A stretch of 64,000 nucleotides of DNA from Flavobacterium sp. (lineage in GTDB: Bacteria; Bacteroidota; Bacteroidia; Flavobacteriales; Flavobacteriaceae). The position numbers were made by a program, and so were the translations under genes. Numbering within the stretch: the first letter of the stretch is position 1; each line of letters begins with the position of its first letter. The stretch covers positions 1 to 64,000 of the forward strand of contig JAHEZJ010000014.1 of the NCBI GenBank assembly GCA_023251135.1. The letters run 5' to 3'. Below, in pieces: positions 46,601 to 56,110 of this stretch. The notes under the pieces are model-generated. The model made no database searches. It worked only from the letters and a program-made list of their open reading frames with translations, and was not told the origin of the DNA.

Positions 46601-49300
46601 ATGAGAAAAAATTTACTTTTTTTATTTTTTATTTTCTGCTGTGCAAATATGTATGCCCAGAGCGATGCCTTGTGGCAGAAAGTGAGCCCGGTTTCTCCGA
46701 GTAAGAGAGGAATCTCGTCTGACTCAGGACGGTTGTATTATAAGCTGAATTCGGATTTTTTGAAAGCAAGACTTGTTACAACTACCAGTAAATGGGCAAA
46801 TAGTACTTCGGCAGAAATTACGATTCCTAATGCCAAGGGCGTTTTAGAACGTTTTACAGTTTGGGAATACTCTAATTTTGAACCTGAATTACAGGCAAAG
46901 TATCCTGAAATCAGAGCTTATGAAGGACGTGGTTTAGACGATAAAACGGCTAAAATTTATTTTAGTGTGGCACCAATTGGAGTTCAGACTATGGTACTTC
47001 GTACCGATAAACCAGCGGAGTATATAGAACAAAATAAGGAAGATAAAACTTCTTATGTTTTGTTTACCAGTACTGATGCGGCTGATAAAACGCATTTAGA
47101 CTGTAAAACATTAGATGCGGTGTCGCAAAAAAACAACTCATCGAATACTGCAAAGTCGGCAGCAAACAATAAAGTTTTCAAGACCTTCCGATTGGCGTTG
47201 TCCTGTACCGGAGAATACGCCGCTTATTTTGGAGGGACAAAAGCGGGAGCCGTAGCCGGAATGAACGCTACTTTGTCCAGAGTAAACGGGGTTTTTAATA
47301 AAGACCTTGCCGTAAGAGTCGTTTTAATTGCAAACAATGATGCTGTAATTTATACCAATGCATTAGCTGATCCTTATTCTGATCCGTCTAGAGGAACTTC
47401 CAGAGATCCTTCAGATGGTAACGATTATTGGAGTAAAGAAGTTCAGAGTACATTGACTTCGGTAATAGGAGAAGCGAATTATGATATCGGACATTTGTTT
47501 GGACATGATGGAGGCGGAGGTAATGCCGGCTGTATTGGCTGTGTTTGCGATAGCCCGACACCATCAGACGCGATGGGGAAAGGAAGCGCCTATACATCAC
47601 CATCCGATCAAAAGCCGGAAGGCGATACCTTTGATATTGATTTTGTAGCACACGAAATCGGACATCAATTAGGCGCCAATCATACTTTTTCTTACGATGC
47701 GTCAGAAAGAACAGGTTTAAATGTTGAGCCCGGAAGCGGTTCAACCATTATGGGATATGCCGGAGTATCGAAAGGCTATGATATTCAGAGTCATTCAGAT
47801 GCTTATTTTGCGTATGCCAGTATTTTACAAATTCAGAATACGCTTGCCGGAAAAAGTTGTCCTGTCGATACGGCAATTACCAATAATCCTCCAACGGTTG
47901 ATGCAGGTCCAGATTATACAATTCCAATGAGCACCCCTTTTATTTTAGTGGGTACAGGCAATAGTTCAGTGGGTACGATTACTTATAACTGGGAGCAATT
48001 TGATAGTGCAACATCATCATCAACGGCAAACAGTAATAGTATTGCTTATCCAACTAAGCCCAACGGGCCTTTATTCAGATCTATAAGTCCGGGAAGTTCC
48101 CTTGTTCGTTATATGCCGGATCTAAATTCGGTGCTTTTGAATAAGTTAACTACAACCTGGGAATCTGTTTCTGCTGTTGCAAGAACGTTGCATTTTACGC
48201 TTACGGCAAGAGACAATGGAGCATTAGGAGCAGCGCAGACCAATACCGATACTATGATTGCAACCGTAGTTACTAATGCAGGTCCTTTTACAGTTACTTC
48301 TCAAAATAGAGAAGATATAAGCTGGCCAATAGGGTCTAGTCAAACTGTAACCTGGGATGTGAATAATACCAACACGCTGGCAGGATCTTCGTCAGTAAAT
48401 ATCAAATTGTCTGTAGACGGAGGTTTGACATTTCCGATAATTTTAGCCGCAAATACACCAAATGACGGTTCGCAGCTGGTTCAGGTTCCTAACAATGTAA
48501 CTGCTTCAACCACTTGCAGGATTAAGGTTGAACCAACCGCAAATATTTATTATGCCTTAAACAGTAAATCATTCGCAGTGGGCTATACTTCAACCACCAC
48601 TTGTGATTCTTATAGTTTCGGGAATGCTTTTGCAATTCCTTCCGGGGCTAGTTTTACAACCAGAACAGTAAATGTACCGGCTTCAACCGGGAAAGTTTCT
48701 GATGTCAATGTTATGGTAAATGTAACACACGCTAAACTTTCTGATCTTGAAATACAAATGGTAAATCCGCAGGGTACTGTTGTGAATTTGTATACTAATA
48801 AAAGCTGTGGAGGGATAAACTCTACTTTGATTCTTCAGTTTGATGATGAAGGAGTTCCTTTGGATTGTTCGAAAGTAACAAGTCAGATCGTTATTCCGGT
48901 AGATGCATTGAGGGCTTTTAATGGTCAGGATCCGCAAGGAACCTGGAGTTTTAGAGTTCGTGATGATGTTTCAGGTAATTTTGGAACGATCAATTCAGCC
49001 TCTTTAAATATTTGCAATCAAACTTTTGTTTTAGGAGAAATTGATCTTGAAAATGTTCCATTCACGTTATATCCAAATCCAAATAAGGGAAGTTTTACGA
49101 TTCAGTTTTCAACTGACTCGATTAATAGAGTTCAGGTTTATGTACACGATATACTTGGTAAACAGGTGTATTTTAATTCTTACGACAGAACGTCTTACTT
49201 TAACCATAATATTCAGTTAGCCGGAGTAACTTCAGGGATGTATCTGGTAACTGTGATTGATGGAGATCGCAGAACGGTTAAGAAAATAATCGTGAACTAG
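46601..49300 (+). CDS. Secreted metzincin (reprolysin-like) metalloprotease with T9SS type A sorting signal
   Basis: An 899-residue secreted zinc protease. Signal peptide to about residue 20 (ANMYAQ). A propeptide of about 170 residues is likely. The catalytic domain carries HEIGHQLGANH with H351, E352, H355 and H361, and the metzincin Met-turn in STIMGYAG. Residues about 435-560 form a PKD-like domain (VDAGPDYTIPM), about 665-805 a proprotein-convertase P-domain (VNVMVNVTHAKLSDLEIQM), and 825-899 the short type A sorting signal (LYPNPNKGSFTIQFS ending KKIIVN). It should be exported by type IX secretion and degrade external protein. Confidence 0.94.
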   Translation: MRKNLLFLFFIFCCANMYAQSDALWQKVSPVSPSKRGISSDSGRLYYKLNSDFLKARLVTTTSKWANSTSAEITIPNAKGVLERFTVWEYSNFEPELQAKYPEIRAYEGRGLDDKTAKIYFSVAPIGVQTMVLRTDKPAEYIEQNKEDKTSYVLFTSTDAADKTHLDCKTLDAVSQKNNSSNTAKSAANNKVFKTFRLALSCTGEYAAYFGGTKAGAVAGMNATLSRVNGVFNKDLAVRVVLIANNDAVIYTNALADPYSDPSRGTSRDPSDGNDYWSKEVQSTLTSVIGEANYDIGHLFGHDGGGGNAGCIGCVCDSPTPSDAMGKGSAYTSPSDQKPEGDTFDIDFVAHEIGHQLGANHTFSYDASERTGLNVEPGSGSTIMGYAGVSKGYDIQSHSDAYFAYASILQIQNTLAGKSCPVDTAITNNPPTVDAGPDYTIPMSTPFILVGTGNSSVGTITYNWEQFDSATSSSTANSNSIAYPTKPNGPLFRSISPGSSLVRYMPDLNSVLLNKLTTTWESVSAVARTLHFTLTARDNGALGAAQTNTDTMIATVVTNAGPFTVTSQNREDISWPIGSSQTVTWDVNNTNTLAGSSSVNIKLSVDGGLTFPIILAANTPNDGSQLVQVPNNVTASTTCRIKVEPTANIYYALNSKSFAVGYTSTTTCDSYSFGNAFAIPSGASFTTRTVNVPASTGKVSDVNVMVNVTHAKLSDLEIQMVNPQGTVVNLYTNKSCGGINSTLILQFDDEGVPLDCSKVTSQIVIPVDALRAFNGQDPQGTWSFRVRDDVSGNFGTINSASLNICNQTFVLGEIDLENVPFTLYPNPNKGSFTIQFSTDSINRVQVYVHDILGKQVYFNSYDRTSYFNHNIQLAGVTSGMYLVTVIDGDRRTVKKIIVN

Positions 49301-49323
49301 AGAAAGAATAAATTCCAAAATTC

Positions 49324-49379
49324 AAATTCCAAATTCCAATAGCTACCAATGTGCAGTTATTGGAATTTGGAATTTTTTT
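49324..49379. terminator. Terminator hairpin of the AATTCCAAATT family
   Basis: AAATTCCAAATTCCAATA (49324-49341) pairs perfectly with 49358-49375 around a 16-base loop, followed by T's. It ends the metalloprotease gene and can face the convergent comF. Its core matches the inverted repeat at 20126-20174. Confidence 0.8.
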
Positions 49380-49394
49380 ATTGGGATTTTTATA

Positions 49395-50111
49395 CTAAGA
49401 GTTCGCCATTGCCATGCAGACGATACTGATTTTAGCTCCCGGGATTTTTTGCAAAGCTCTGGAACAGGCTTCAAGTGTGGCTCCGGTAGTGAGTACATCA
49501 TCAACGATTAAAAAATGCTTGTCGTGATTTATTTCTGAAAATTGGACATCAAAGATACTTTCAATATTCTCAGATCGTCCTAACAGATTTTTTTTGGATT
49601 GGGTTTTTGAGTATTTTTTCCGATACAGTATAGTAGAATCAAAGGCGACCGCTAAGTTTTTAGACAAGGTTTTTCCAAAAGCGGTAACCTGATTATACCC
49701 CCGTTCCTTCAGTTTTTTAGGGTGCAGTGGCACAGGAACGATCACATCAAAAGGAGTTTCTAAATTTAAATCTTTTAAGACTTCGGCGTACCAATTGCCT
49801 AATACGATTCCGATTTCTTCATGGCCTTTGTACTTAAGATTATGAATAAGTTCCTGAACAATGCCTTTTTTGTTGAAATACAAAAATGCCGATGCATGGC
49901 GGACATCTATCTTGCCGTAAAATTTTTTTACAGCTTCATTCTTTGGGTTTAAATGATGTTGAGTAAGAGGTAATTCATGACGACAACGTGTACACAAAAT
50001 AGTTTCGCCATCGAGTAAAAGAGCATGACATCCCAGGCAAACTTTAGGAAAAAAAAGGTTGATTAGATAATTAAACACAAATAGAAAGAATTTAGTTACA
50101 AAAATAACCAA
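49395..50111 (-). CDS. ComF-family phosphoribosyltransferase-like protein
   Basis: A 238-residue ComF/GntX-family protein. An N-terminal zinc ribbon (FFPKVCLGCHALL and LCTRCRHEL: C-x2-C twice) precedes a phosphoribosyltransferase-like domain with the PRPP-binding loop FLIVDDVLTTGATL. Relatives are linked to DNA uptake and competence, but a catalytic substrate is unknown. The first start is TTG (50111). A GTG 11 codons later (50078, giving M-FNYLINLFFPK) fits family N-termini better and may be the real start. It converges with the metalloprotease gene. Confidence 0.87.
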   Translation of the reverse strand: MVIFVTKFFLFVFNYLINLFFPKVCLGCHALLLDGETILCTRCRHELPLTQHHLNPKNEAVKKFYGKIDVRHASAFLYFNKKGIVQELIHNLKYKGHEEIGIVLGNWYAEVLKDLNLETPFDVIVPVPLHPKKLKERGYNQVTAFGKTLSKNLAVAFDSTILYRKKYSKTQSKKNLLGRSENIESIFDVQFSEINHDKHFLIVDDVLTTGATLEACSRALQKIPGAKISIVCMAMANS

Positions 50112-50161
50112 ATGATTGCTTCAAACTTTATTATTTTTCTTTTTTTTAAACGTACTTTTTA

Positions 50162-50169
50162 TATTTTTG
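50162..50169 (+). promoter_or_regulatory. glyS -7 promoter box
   Basis: TATTTTTG matches TAnnTTTG and ends 7 bases before the glyS ATG, so the mRNA would be nearly leaderless. No -33 TTG is obvious. Confidence 0.45.
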
Positions 50170-50176
50170 CATCACT

Positions 50177-51718
50177 ATGGCAAAACAAGAAGATATATTT
50201 AAGAATGTGGTTTCGCACGCAAAAGAGTACGGATTTATTTTTCCGTCAAGCGAAGTATACGATGGATTGAGTGCAGTGTATGATTATGCACAAAATGGTG
50301 TCGAGTTAAAAAAGAATATCCGTGAATATTGGTGGAAATCAATGGTTCAGATGAATGAAAATATTGTCGGTTTAGATGCTGCAATATTAATGCATCCGAC
50401 TACCTGGAAAGCTTCAGGCCACGTTGATGCGTTTAATGACCCATTAATTGATAATAAAGATTCAAAGAAAAGATACAGAGCCGATGTTTTGGTAGAAGAT
50501 TATGCAGAAAAACTTAATCTGAAAGCTAAAAAAGAAATTGAAAAAGCGAGTGCTCGTTTTGGAGATGCTTTTAATGAGCAGGAATTTGTTACAACAAATG
50601 CCCGCGTAATTGAATATCTGGCGAAAGAAAAAGAAATCAGAGAGCGTTTAGGCCGTTCTTTAGGCAATGGAGATTTAGAAGATGTAAAAGCATTAATCGA
50701 AGAATTGGAAATTGCTGATCCGGAAACAGGTTCTAAAAACTGGACAGAAGTTCGTCAGTTCAACTTAATGTTTGGAACGAAATTAGGAGCTTCTGCCGAT
50801 TCTGCAATGGATTTATACCTGCGTCCGGAAACGGCTCAGGGTATTTTTGTGAATTTCCTGAATGTGCAAAAATCAGGTCGTATGAAAGTTCCTTTTGGAA
50901 TTGCTCAAACGGGTAAAGCGTTCAGAAATGAAATTGTTGCAAGACAGTTTATTTTCCGTATGCGTGAATTTGAACAAATGGAAATGCAGTTTTTTGTACG
51001 TCCGGGTGAAGAAATGAAATGGTACGAGCACTGGAAACAAACACGTTTAAACTGGCATTTATCTTTAGGATTAGGAAAAGATAATTACCGTTTCCACGAT
51101 CATGAAAAGTTAGCGCATTATGCCAATGCAGCTGCAGATATCGAATTTAACTTCCCATTCGGATTCAAAGAATTAGAAGGTATCCACTCTCGCACCGATT
51201 TTGACTTGAAAGCGCACGAAGAATATTCAGGAAGAAAACTGCAATATTTTGATCCTGAACTAAATGAAAACTATGTACCGTATGTAGTAGAAACGTCTGT
51301 TGGTTTAGATCGTATGTTTTTGGCTGTTTTCGCAACTTCATTGCAAGAAGAAGTTCTCGAAGACCTAACAACAAGAACAGTGTTGAAATTACCGGCTGTT
51401 TTAGCACCAACAAAAGCAGCAGTATTGCCTTTGGTTAAAAAGGACGGTTTACCGGATATCGCTAAAAAAATCATTGAAGATTTGAAATGGGATTTCAATG
51501 TAGCTTACGATGAAAAAGATGCAGTAGGTCGTCGTTACAGAAGACAGGATGCACTTGGAACACCGTTTTGTATTACAGTAGACCATCAAACCATCGAAGA
51601 CGAAACGGTAACCATTCGTCATAGAGATACAATGAAACAAGATCGTGTAAAGATTTCTGAATTGAAAGCTATAATTGAAAACGAAGTTTCGATGAAAAAC
51701 TGGTTGATGAAAATGTAA
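50177..51718 (+). CDS. glyS: Glycine--tRNA ligase (dimeric type)
   Basis: The class II synthetase that charges tRNA-Gly, of the single-chain alpha2 type found in eukaryotes, archaea and many Bacteroidota. The 513 residues include the N-terminal GFIFPSSEVYDGL segment, motif 2 with FRNEIVARQFIFRMREFEQME, motif 3 with VETSVGLDRMFLAVF, and the C-terminal anticodon-binding domain (VAYDEKDAVGRRYRRQDALG). All parts look intact. A terminator follows. Confidence 0.98.
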   Translation: MAKQEDIFKNVVSHAKEYGFIFPSSEVYDGLSAVYDYAQNGVELKKNIREYWWKSMVQMNENIVGLDAAILMHPTTWKASGHVDAFNDPLIDNKDSKKRYRADVLVEDYAEKLNLKAKKEIEKASARFGDAFNEQEFVTTNARVIEYLAKEKEIRERLGRSLGNGDLEDVKALIEELEIADPETGSKNWTEVRQFNLMFGTKLGASADSAMDLYLRPETAQGIFVNFLNVQKSGRMKVPFGIAQTGKAFRNEIVARQFIFRMREFEQMEMQFFVRPGEEMKWYEHWKQTRLNWHLSLGLGKDNYRFHDHEKLAHYANAAADIEFNFPFGFKELEGIHSRTDFDLKAHEEYSGRKLQYFDPELNENYVPYVVETSVGLDRMFLAVFATSLQEEVLEDLTTRTVLKLPAVLAPTKAAVLPLVKKDGLPDIAKKIIEDLKWDFNVAYDEKDAVGRRYRRQDALGTPFCITVDHQTIEDETVTIRHRDTMKQDRVKISELKAIIENEVSMKNWLMKM

Positions 51719-51744
51719 TTTTTTATTCATACTCTTATATAAAG

Positions 51745-51777
51745 ACCCAAATTCCTTCACGGAGTTTGGGTTTTTTT
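51745..51777 (+). terminator. Intrinsic terminator after glyS
   Basis: GACCCAAATTCC pairs with GGAGTTTGGGT (some mismatches) around TTCAC, followed by seven T's. Confidence 0.8.
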
Positions 51778-51965
51778 AATGTTAAATGGTGTATTTTGGC
51801 GATAATTTTTGCGTTTCATCCTTTTGTGTTAACATTTGTTTGTAACATATTAACAATGAAATAGTAGAATAGCTGAAATTCGTATTTTTAGTTGCGAATA
51901 AATTGCGAGACAAAATCTTTTTTTAAAAGGATTGGTGAAACTAAAGGGGTAGTTGTAGGGGGTTC

Positions 51966-52799
51966 ATGAAAAATCAACAGAATGTAAGATTGAAAAAGTA
52001 TTCGTATATTATCATTGACGATGATGTGGAAAGTATTTTGAAAACCAGAACAATTGCGGAAGGTTTTTCAGAACTGACTTTTGCGGGATCGGCTGCGAAT
52101 TATCAATTGGGTCTGAATTTGGTTTTAGAACACCGTCCCTGCCTTGTTTTTTTAGAAATTGATCCCAAAGATTTATCCAGTAATTTATCACTGGCTTTTA
52201 TAAATGAATTGCATCGTTTTTTAGTCCTTATTCCGAAGATAGTCGTTACAACTACAAAGAAAGATTTGGCTTTTGAGGCCATTCAGTATGGTGTTTTTGG
52301 TTATATATTAAAGCCCGTCCTGCGGTCAGATGTATTGAAAACCATTTTGAAACTCGAAAAAACACTTCCTGCAAATGATGCTGAGCCCATGGAGGAAGAG
52401 AGTACCCCGTTGAGTGAGTTGTTTGCAAAACCTGTTAAAGATGCCGAGCAGCCGCTTATTTTATGCGTGAAATCGTATGGTGACTACCGGTACATCAATG
52501 CCAATGATATCAGTTACTTTCAGGCGGATAACAACTCTACAGATATTTATTTGAGTTCGGGCGAAATGATAACGGCTTTTAAAACGTTAAAACATTTCGA
52601 AAGTATTTTGTCACATCCTTTTGTTCGAATTCACAACAGTTACATTATCAATCAAAATTATATTGCAAGAATTCACAACGGAAACTCTATCTGTTATATT
52701 CGAAATTCTTCCAAAAAAATTCCTTTTTCAAAAACCTATAAATCAAATGTTGATTTAATTATTGCCGATTTTGCTGTAGGAAATTATTTAGAAGTCTAA
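51966..52799 (+). CDS. LytTR-family regulator with receiver lacking the phosphoacceptor Asp
   Basis: A 277-residue DNA-binding regulator. Residues about 12-130 are a response-regulator receiver: acidic pocket D18/D19/D20 (IIIDDDVES) and K116 (YILKPV). The phosphoacceptor position, normally D in FLDI, is E64 in VFLEIDPKD. Residues about 165-270 are a LytTR DNA-binding domain (IKSYGDYRYINANDISYFQA-type, then FVRIHNSYIINQNYIARI). Glu may mimic phosphorylation, so it may be active without a kinase. No histidine kinase directly adjoins it. A small secreted peptide gene follows. Confidence 0.9.
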   Translation: MKNQQNVRLKKYSYIIIDDDVESILKTRTIAEGFSELTFAGSAANYQLGLNLVLEHRPCLVFLEIDPKDLSSNLSLAFINELHRFLVLIPKIVVTTTKKDLAFEAIQYGVFGYILKPVLRSDVLKTILKLEKTLPANDAEPMEEESTPLSELFAKPVKDAEQPLILCVKSYGDYRYINANDISYFQADNNSTDIYLSSGEMITAFKTLKHFESILSHPFVRIHNSYIINQNYIARIHNGNSICYIRNSSKKIPFSKTYKSNVDLIIADFAVGNYLEV

Positions 52800-52973
52800 A
52801 AATTAGGCGATTACACTGATTTGCCTGCCATTGACTATCAATTGGCTACGTTCTACCATAAACCTGTTTTTTCCTATTCATTTTTTTTAAATGTGGGCTT
52901 AGTTTTACGCCATGATTCGCACAATGCGATGATTCCCCAAAACAAAAAATCAAACATTTAATACCCTCAAATC

Positions 52974-53198
52974 ATGAAAAAAACAGCTTTAGTATTCGGA
53001 ATATTTTCTTTAGTATTGGTAGCTTCATTTGCAAACCCAGCAACAGTGTCGAACAACAAAAACAAAGTGGCTCTTGACGGTGGCGGTGGACAACTGACAA
53101 GACCTACTAGAAAAGTAGATTTTCATAGCGAGAAAATTCAATTGAAAAGTTTTGCTTCTGCCAGCCAGGCAACAAGATCTACTATAAAACTAGATTAA
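52974..53198 (+). CDS. Small secreted peptide, unknown function
   Basis: A 74-residue protein with a clear signal peptide (KKTALVFGIFSLVLVASFA, cleavage after FANPA), leaving a mature peptide of about 50 residues. The mature part is polar, basic and Gly-rich (VALDGGGGQLTRPTRKVDFH) with no cysteine. I do not recognise the family. It is a separate unit with its own terminator at 53221-53252, between the LytTR regulator and the TPR histidine kinase, so it could be a product or signal of one of them; this is only a positional guess. Confidence 0.7.
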   Translation: MKKTALVFGIFSLVLVASFANPATVSNNKNKVALDGGGGQLTRPTRKVDFHSEKIQLKSFASASQATRSTIKLD

Positions 53199-53220
53199 GA
53201 AAAACAAAAAATCATATCGT

Positions 53221-53252
53221 AAAAGGCTGTCTGTTTCTGACAGCCTTTTTTT
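53221..53252 (+). terminator. Intrinsic terminator after the secreted peptide gene
   Basis: AAGGCTGTC pairs with GACAGCCTT around TGTTTCT, followed by a T-run. Confidence 0.9.
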
Positions 53253-53295
53253 ATGTCTATAGTTTTAGTATTTTTGGTAAAAATCAGAGGTACAA

Positions 53296-55347
53296 TTGAA
53301 ACACACACACGCGATATTATTGTTTTTATCTCTTATCTTGTTGGGTTGTACCAGTAAAACAGAGAAGGATAAAAATGAAAATTCTTCAATAGATAGCCTC
53401 TCTATCTATTTTTCATTGGCTAATGATGCTAATTTGCCTTTGGCGTATAAGCAAAACTACAATCAAAAAGCTTTTGATATCATTATAGCGCAAAAGAATG
53501 ACTCGCTTAATAGAGTGAATTTGTTTAAGGTGGCGAATCGTTATTATAACATGAGCGATTGGAAAGCCTATAAAAAAACATCAAAGTTAATTCTGGAACG
53601 TGCCATAAGCAGCAAAGATTCATTCAGTATTGCCAAGGTCTATACGTATCTGGGAGATTATTATCGCTCAGAAACGATTTCAGATAGTGCCTTTTTAAAT
53701 TATTTTGCAGCAGGAAAAATATATTTAAAGATTAATGACGACCTTAATCTGGCCAAGACATTTTTGCTCAAAGCAGATTTGCAGTTTAGTGAAGCCGATT
53801 ATTTCGAAAGTGAAATAATGGTTTTTAAAGCACTTCAAATTTTAAAAAAGAAGAAAGACGTTAATAATCAGCTTTATGATTGTTATAATTTGTTAGGTAT
53901 ATTGTATAACGAACGAACAGAATATGATAAAGCATTGGTGTTTCATAATAAGGCACTGACTATTTTAGATGATAAAGCAATCCCATTAGATTTACAGTTA
54001 AAAGCGACTTCCTTAAACAACATAGGCTTTGTTTATCTAAGTATGGAGGATTACGAAAAGGCTAAGATTTATTTTAGGAAAGGTTTGATGCAGGAAAATT
54101 TATTTGTAGAGGGGCCAACCTTGTATGCAATGCTTTTAGATAATCTGGCTTATGCTAAGTTTAAATCAAAAGAGTTTGACGGACTTCCGGATCAATTTTA
54201 TGAGGCATTGAAAATTAGAGATAGTTTAAAACTCACGTCCGGAATTATATTGAATAAAATACATTTGTCTGAATATTATTGGTTTAAGAAAGATACCTTA
54301 AGAGCTTTTCAATTTTCAAAACAGGCTTTAAACTTATCCCGGGTTTCAAATAAATTAGGAAATACCTTAGATGCTCTTAAACAGATTGCTATTGTCGATC
54401 CTGAAAATGCTCCAAAATATTCAAAGGAATATATAGAGATTAATGAAAAAGTGGTAAGAGAGGAGCGGATTATTGGAGAGAAATTCTCCAGGATTCAATA
54501 TGAAACCAATGAAATAAAAGATCAAAACTCAAGCTTACAGGAAAAGAATAAAACCTTAATCTATGTTTTCAGTATTTGTACCCTGATTGGTTTGTTTTTC
54601 TACGTTTACAAAACACAGCAGGCCAGACACCGGGAATTACTTTTTAAACAACAGCAGCAAGTGGCCAACGAAGACATCTATAATTTGATGATTCTGCAGC
54701 AAAATGATATTGAACAGACCCGAATTAAAGAAAAGAAAAAAGTAGCACAGGATTTACACGATGGCGTTTTGGGGAGAATGTTTGGTGTTAGAATCAGCCT
54801 TGACAGTTTAGATAAAGTAGACGAATTGGAAGCAGCTCCCAAGAGAAAAAAATACCTCGAGGAACTGAAAAAAATTGAAGAAGATATACGTGAGATTTCG
54901 CATGATTTAAACAGAGAGAAATCAGAATTAATTAATAATTTTATCGCGATTTTAAACAAATTGTTTGAGGATCAGAGAAACACCTATGGTACAAAATTAG
55001 TTAGCTCTTTTGATTCCAATATTAAATGGGAACTGGTGAGTAATACCGTAAAAATTAATTTATACAGAATTGTTCAGGAAGCACTTCAGAATTGCAATAA
55101 GTATGCGGAGGCAACTACAATTGTGGTTGAGTTTAAAAGCGAAGTCGACCATCTGGTGCTGTCAATTGCGGATGATGGAGTTGGTTTTAATACCAAGACA
55201 ACGAAAAACGGAATAGGATTGCATAATATTCAATACAGAGCTGCAGAATGTAAAGGTATCGTTTCTTTAAAATCAGTCAAAGGGGAAGGAACTCTTTTAG
55301 TGGTTAAAATTCCTATAGATCAAAAAATAAACCTACAGCATACATGA
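53296..55347 (+). CDS. TPR-containing sensor histidine kinase (NarL/HisKA_3 type)
   Basis: A 683-residue sensor kinase. It starts with TTG. Residues 1-18 are an export signal with a lipobox (LILLGC, Cys18), followed by a periplasmic array of TPR-type repeats (about 60-400), one transmembrane helix (about 419-438, YVFSICTLIGLFF) and a coiled coil. The HisKA_3 domain carries the phosphoacceptor H488 in VAQDLHDGVLGRM; the ATPase domain shows the G-box IADDGVGF and NGIGLHNIQYRA. It overlaps the response-regulator gene by 4 bases (ATGA), so they form one system. TPRs suggest sensing of a protein or peptide. Confidence 0.93.
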   Translation: MKHTHAILLFLSLILLGCTSKTEKDKNENSSIDSLSIYFSLANDANLPLAYKQNYNQKAFDIIIAQKNDSLNRVNLFKVANRYYNMSDWKAYKKTSKLILERAISSKDSFSIAKVYTYLGDYYRSETISDSAFLNYFAAGKIYLKINDDLNLAKTFLLKADLQFSEADYFESEIMVFKALQILKKKKDVNNQLYDCYNLLGILYNERTEYDKALVFHNKALTILDDKAIPLDLQLKATSLNNIGFVYLSMEDYEKAKIYFRKGLMQENLFVEGPTLYAMLLDNLAYAKFKSKEFDGLPDQFYEALKIRDSLKLTSGIILNKIHLSEYYWFKKDTLRAFQFSKQALNLSRVSNKLGNTLDALKQIAIVDPENAPKYSKEYIEINEKVVREERIIGEKFSRIQYETNEIKDQNSSLQEKNKTLIYVFSICTLIGLFFYVYKTQQARHRELLFKQQQQVANEDIYNLMILQQNDIEQTRIKEKKKVAQDLHDGVLGRMFGVRISLDSLDKVDELEAAPKRKKYLEELKKIEEDIREISHDLNREKSELINNFIAILNKLFEDQRNTYGTKLVSSFDSNIKWELVSNTVKINLYRIVQEALQNCNKYAEATTIVVEFKSEVDHLVLSIADDGVGFNTKTTKNGIGLHNIQYRAAECKGIVSLKSVKGEGTLLVVKIPIDQKINLQHT

Positions 55348-56042
55348 CAATTGACCCCAACGCCCCGGTTCCTCAGTTAATTAGGAAAAATATTTTAATT
55401 GTTGACGATCATCCCTTTATTATTGAAGGATATAAAAATGCGATTACACGCTACAATCCTAAACAATATGAGTTTCTTATTTTGCAGGCCCACGATTGTA
55501 AATCGGGATATGATTTAATCGAAGATGTTCAGACTCCGGAATTTGACGTTGCTTTTTTAGATATCAGCATGCCCCCTTATGAAGAGAAAGATATTTTTTC
55601 GGGTGAAGATTTGGCGAAGTTACTCCTGAAGAAAATGCCAAAATGCAAAATAATTCTGCTTACCATGTATACAGAGTTGTTAAAAATTAAAACCATCATC
55701 CGAACGATTAGCCCCAATGGCTTAATCATTAAAAACGACCTCACTTTTGATGAATTGCTTTTCGCGTTTGATAAAGTCATGAAAAGTGATAAATACTACA
55801 GCCAGTCCGTTCAAAAGATGCTCAATCAGTCGACTCATAACTCAATTGAAATTGACGAGTTTGACAAGCAGATTTTATTTCATTTGTCGAAAGGGACTTC
55901 GCTGGAAGATATGCCACAATACATCCCAATTTCTGTTAATGCTATCGAAAAGCGCAAAACAGGACTTAAGGAGCTGCTTAAAGTGAAAAGCGGTTCTGAT
56001 GACGACTTAGTCAAAGAGGCAAAATGCAAAGGGCTATTGTAG
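55344..56042 (+). CDS. Response regulator, NarL/LuxR-like
   Basis: A 232-residue regulator translated with the sensor kinase (ATGA overlap). The receiver (about 15-145) has D22/D23 (ILIVDDHPFII) and the phosphoacceptor D73 in VAFLDISMPP. The C-terminal part (about 170-225) looks like a helix-turn-helix of LuxR/NarL type (FDKQILFHLSKGTSLEDMP, IPISVNAIEKRKTGL), less canonical than usual. It should receive phosphate from H488 of the kinase. Targets cannot be read from here. A strong terminator follows. Confidence 0.9.
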   Translation: MTIDPNAPVPQLIRKNILIVDDHPFIIEGYKNAITRYNPKQYEFLILQAHDCKSGYDLIEDVQTPEFDVAFLDISMPPYEEKDIFSGEDLAKLLLKKMPKCKIILLTMYTELLKIKTIIRTISPNGLIIKNDLTFDELLFAFDKVMKSDKYYSQSVQKMLNQSTHNSIEIDEFDKQILFHLSKGTSLEDMPQYIPISVNAIEKRKTGLKELLKVKSGSDDDLVKEAKCKGLL

Positions 56043-56061
56043 AGAGGGAAATTCTAAATAA

Positions 56062-56106
56062 AAAAAATCCAAATTCCGGTTATGTTTCCGGAATTTGGAT
56101 TTTTTT
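56062..56106 (+). terminator. Terminator after the kinase/regulator operon
   Basis: ATCCAAATTCCGG pairs with CCGGAATTTGGAT around TTATGTTT, followed by T's. Its A-tract on the other side could serve the minus strand as well. Confidence 0.88.
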
Positions 56107-56110
56107 ATTT

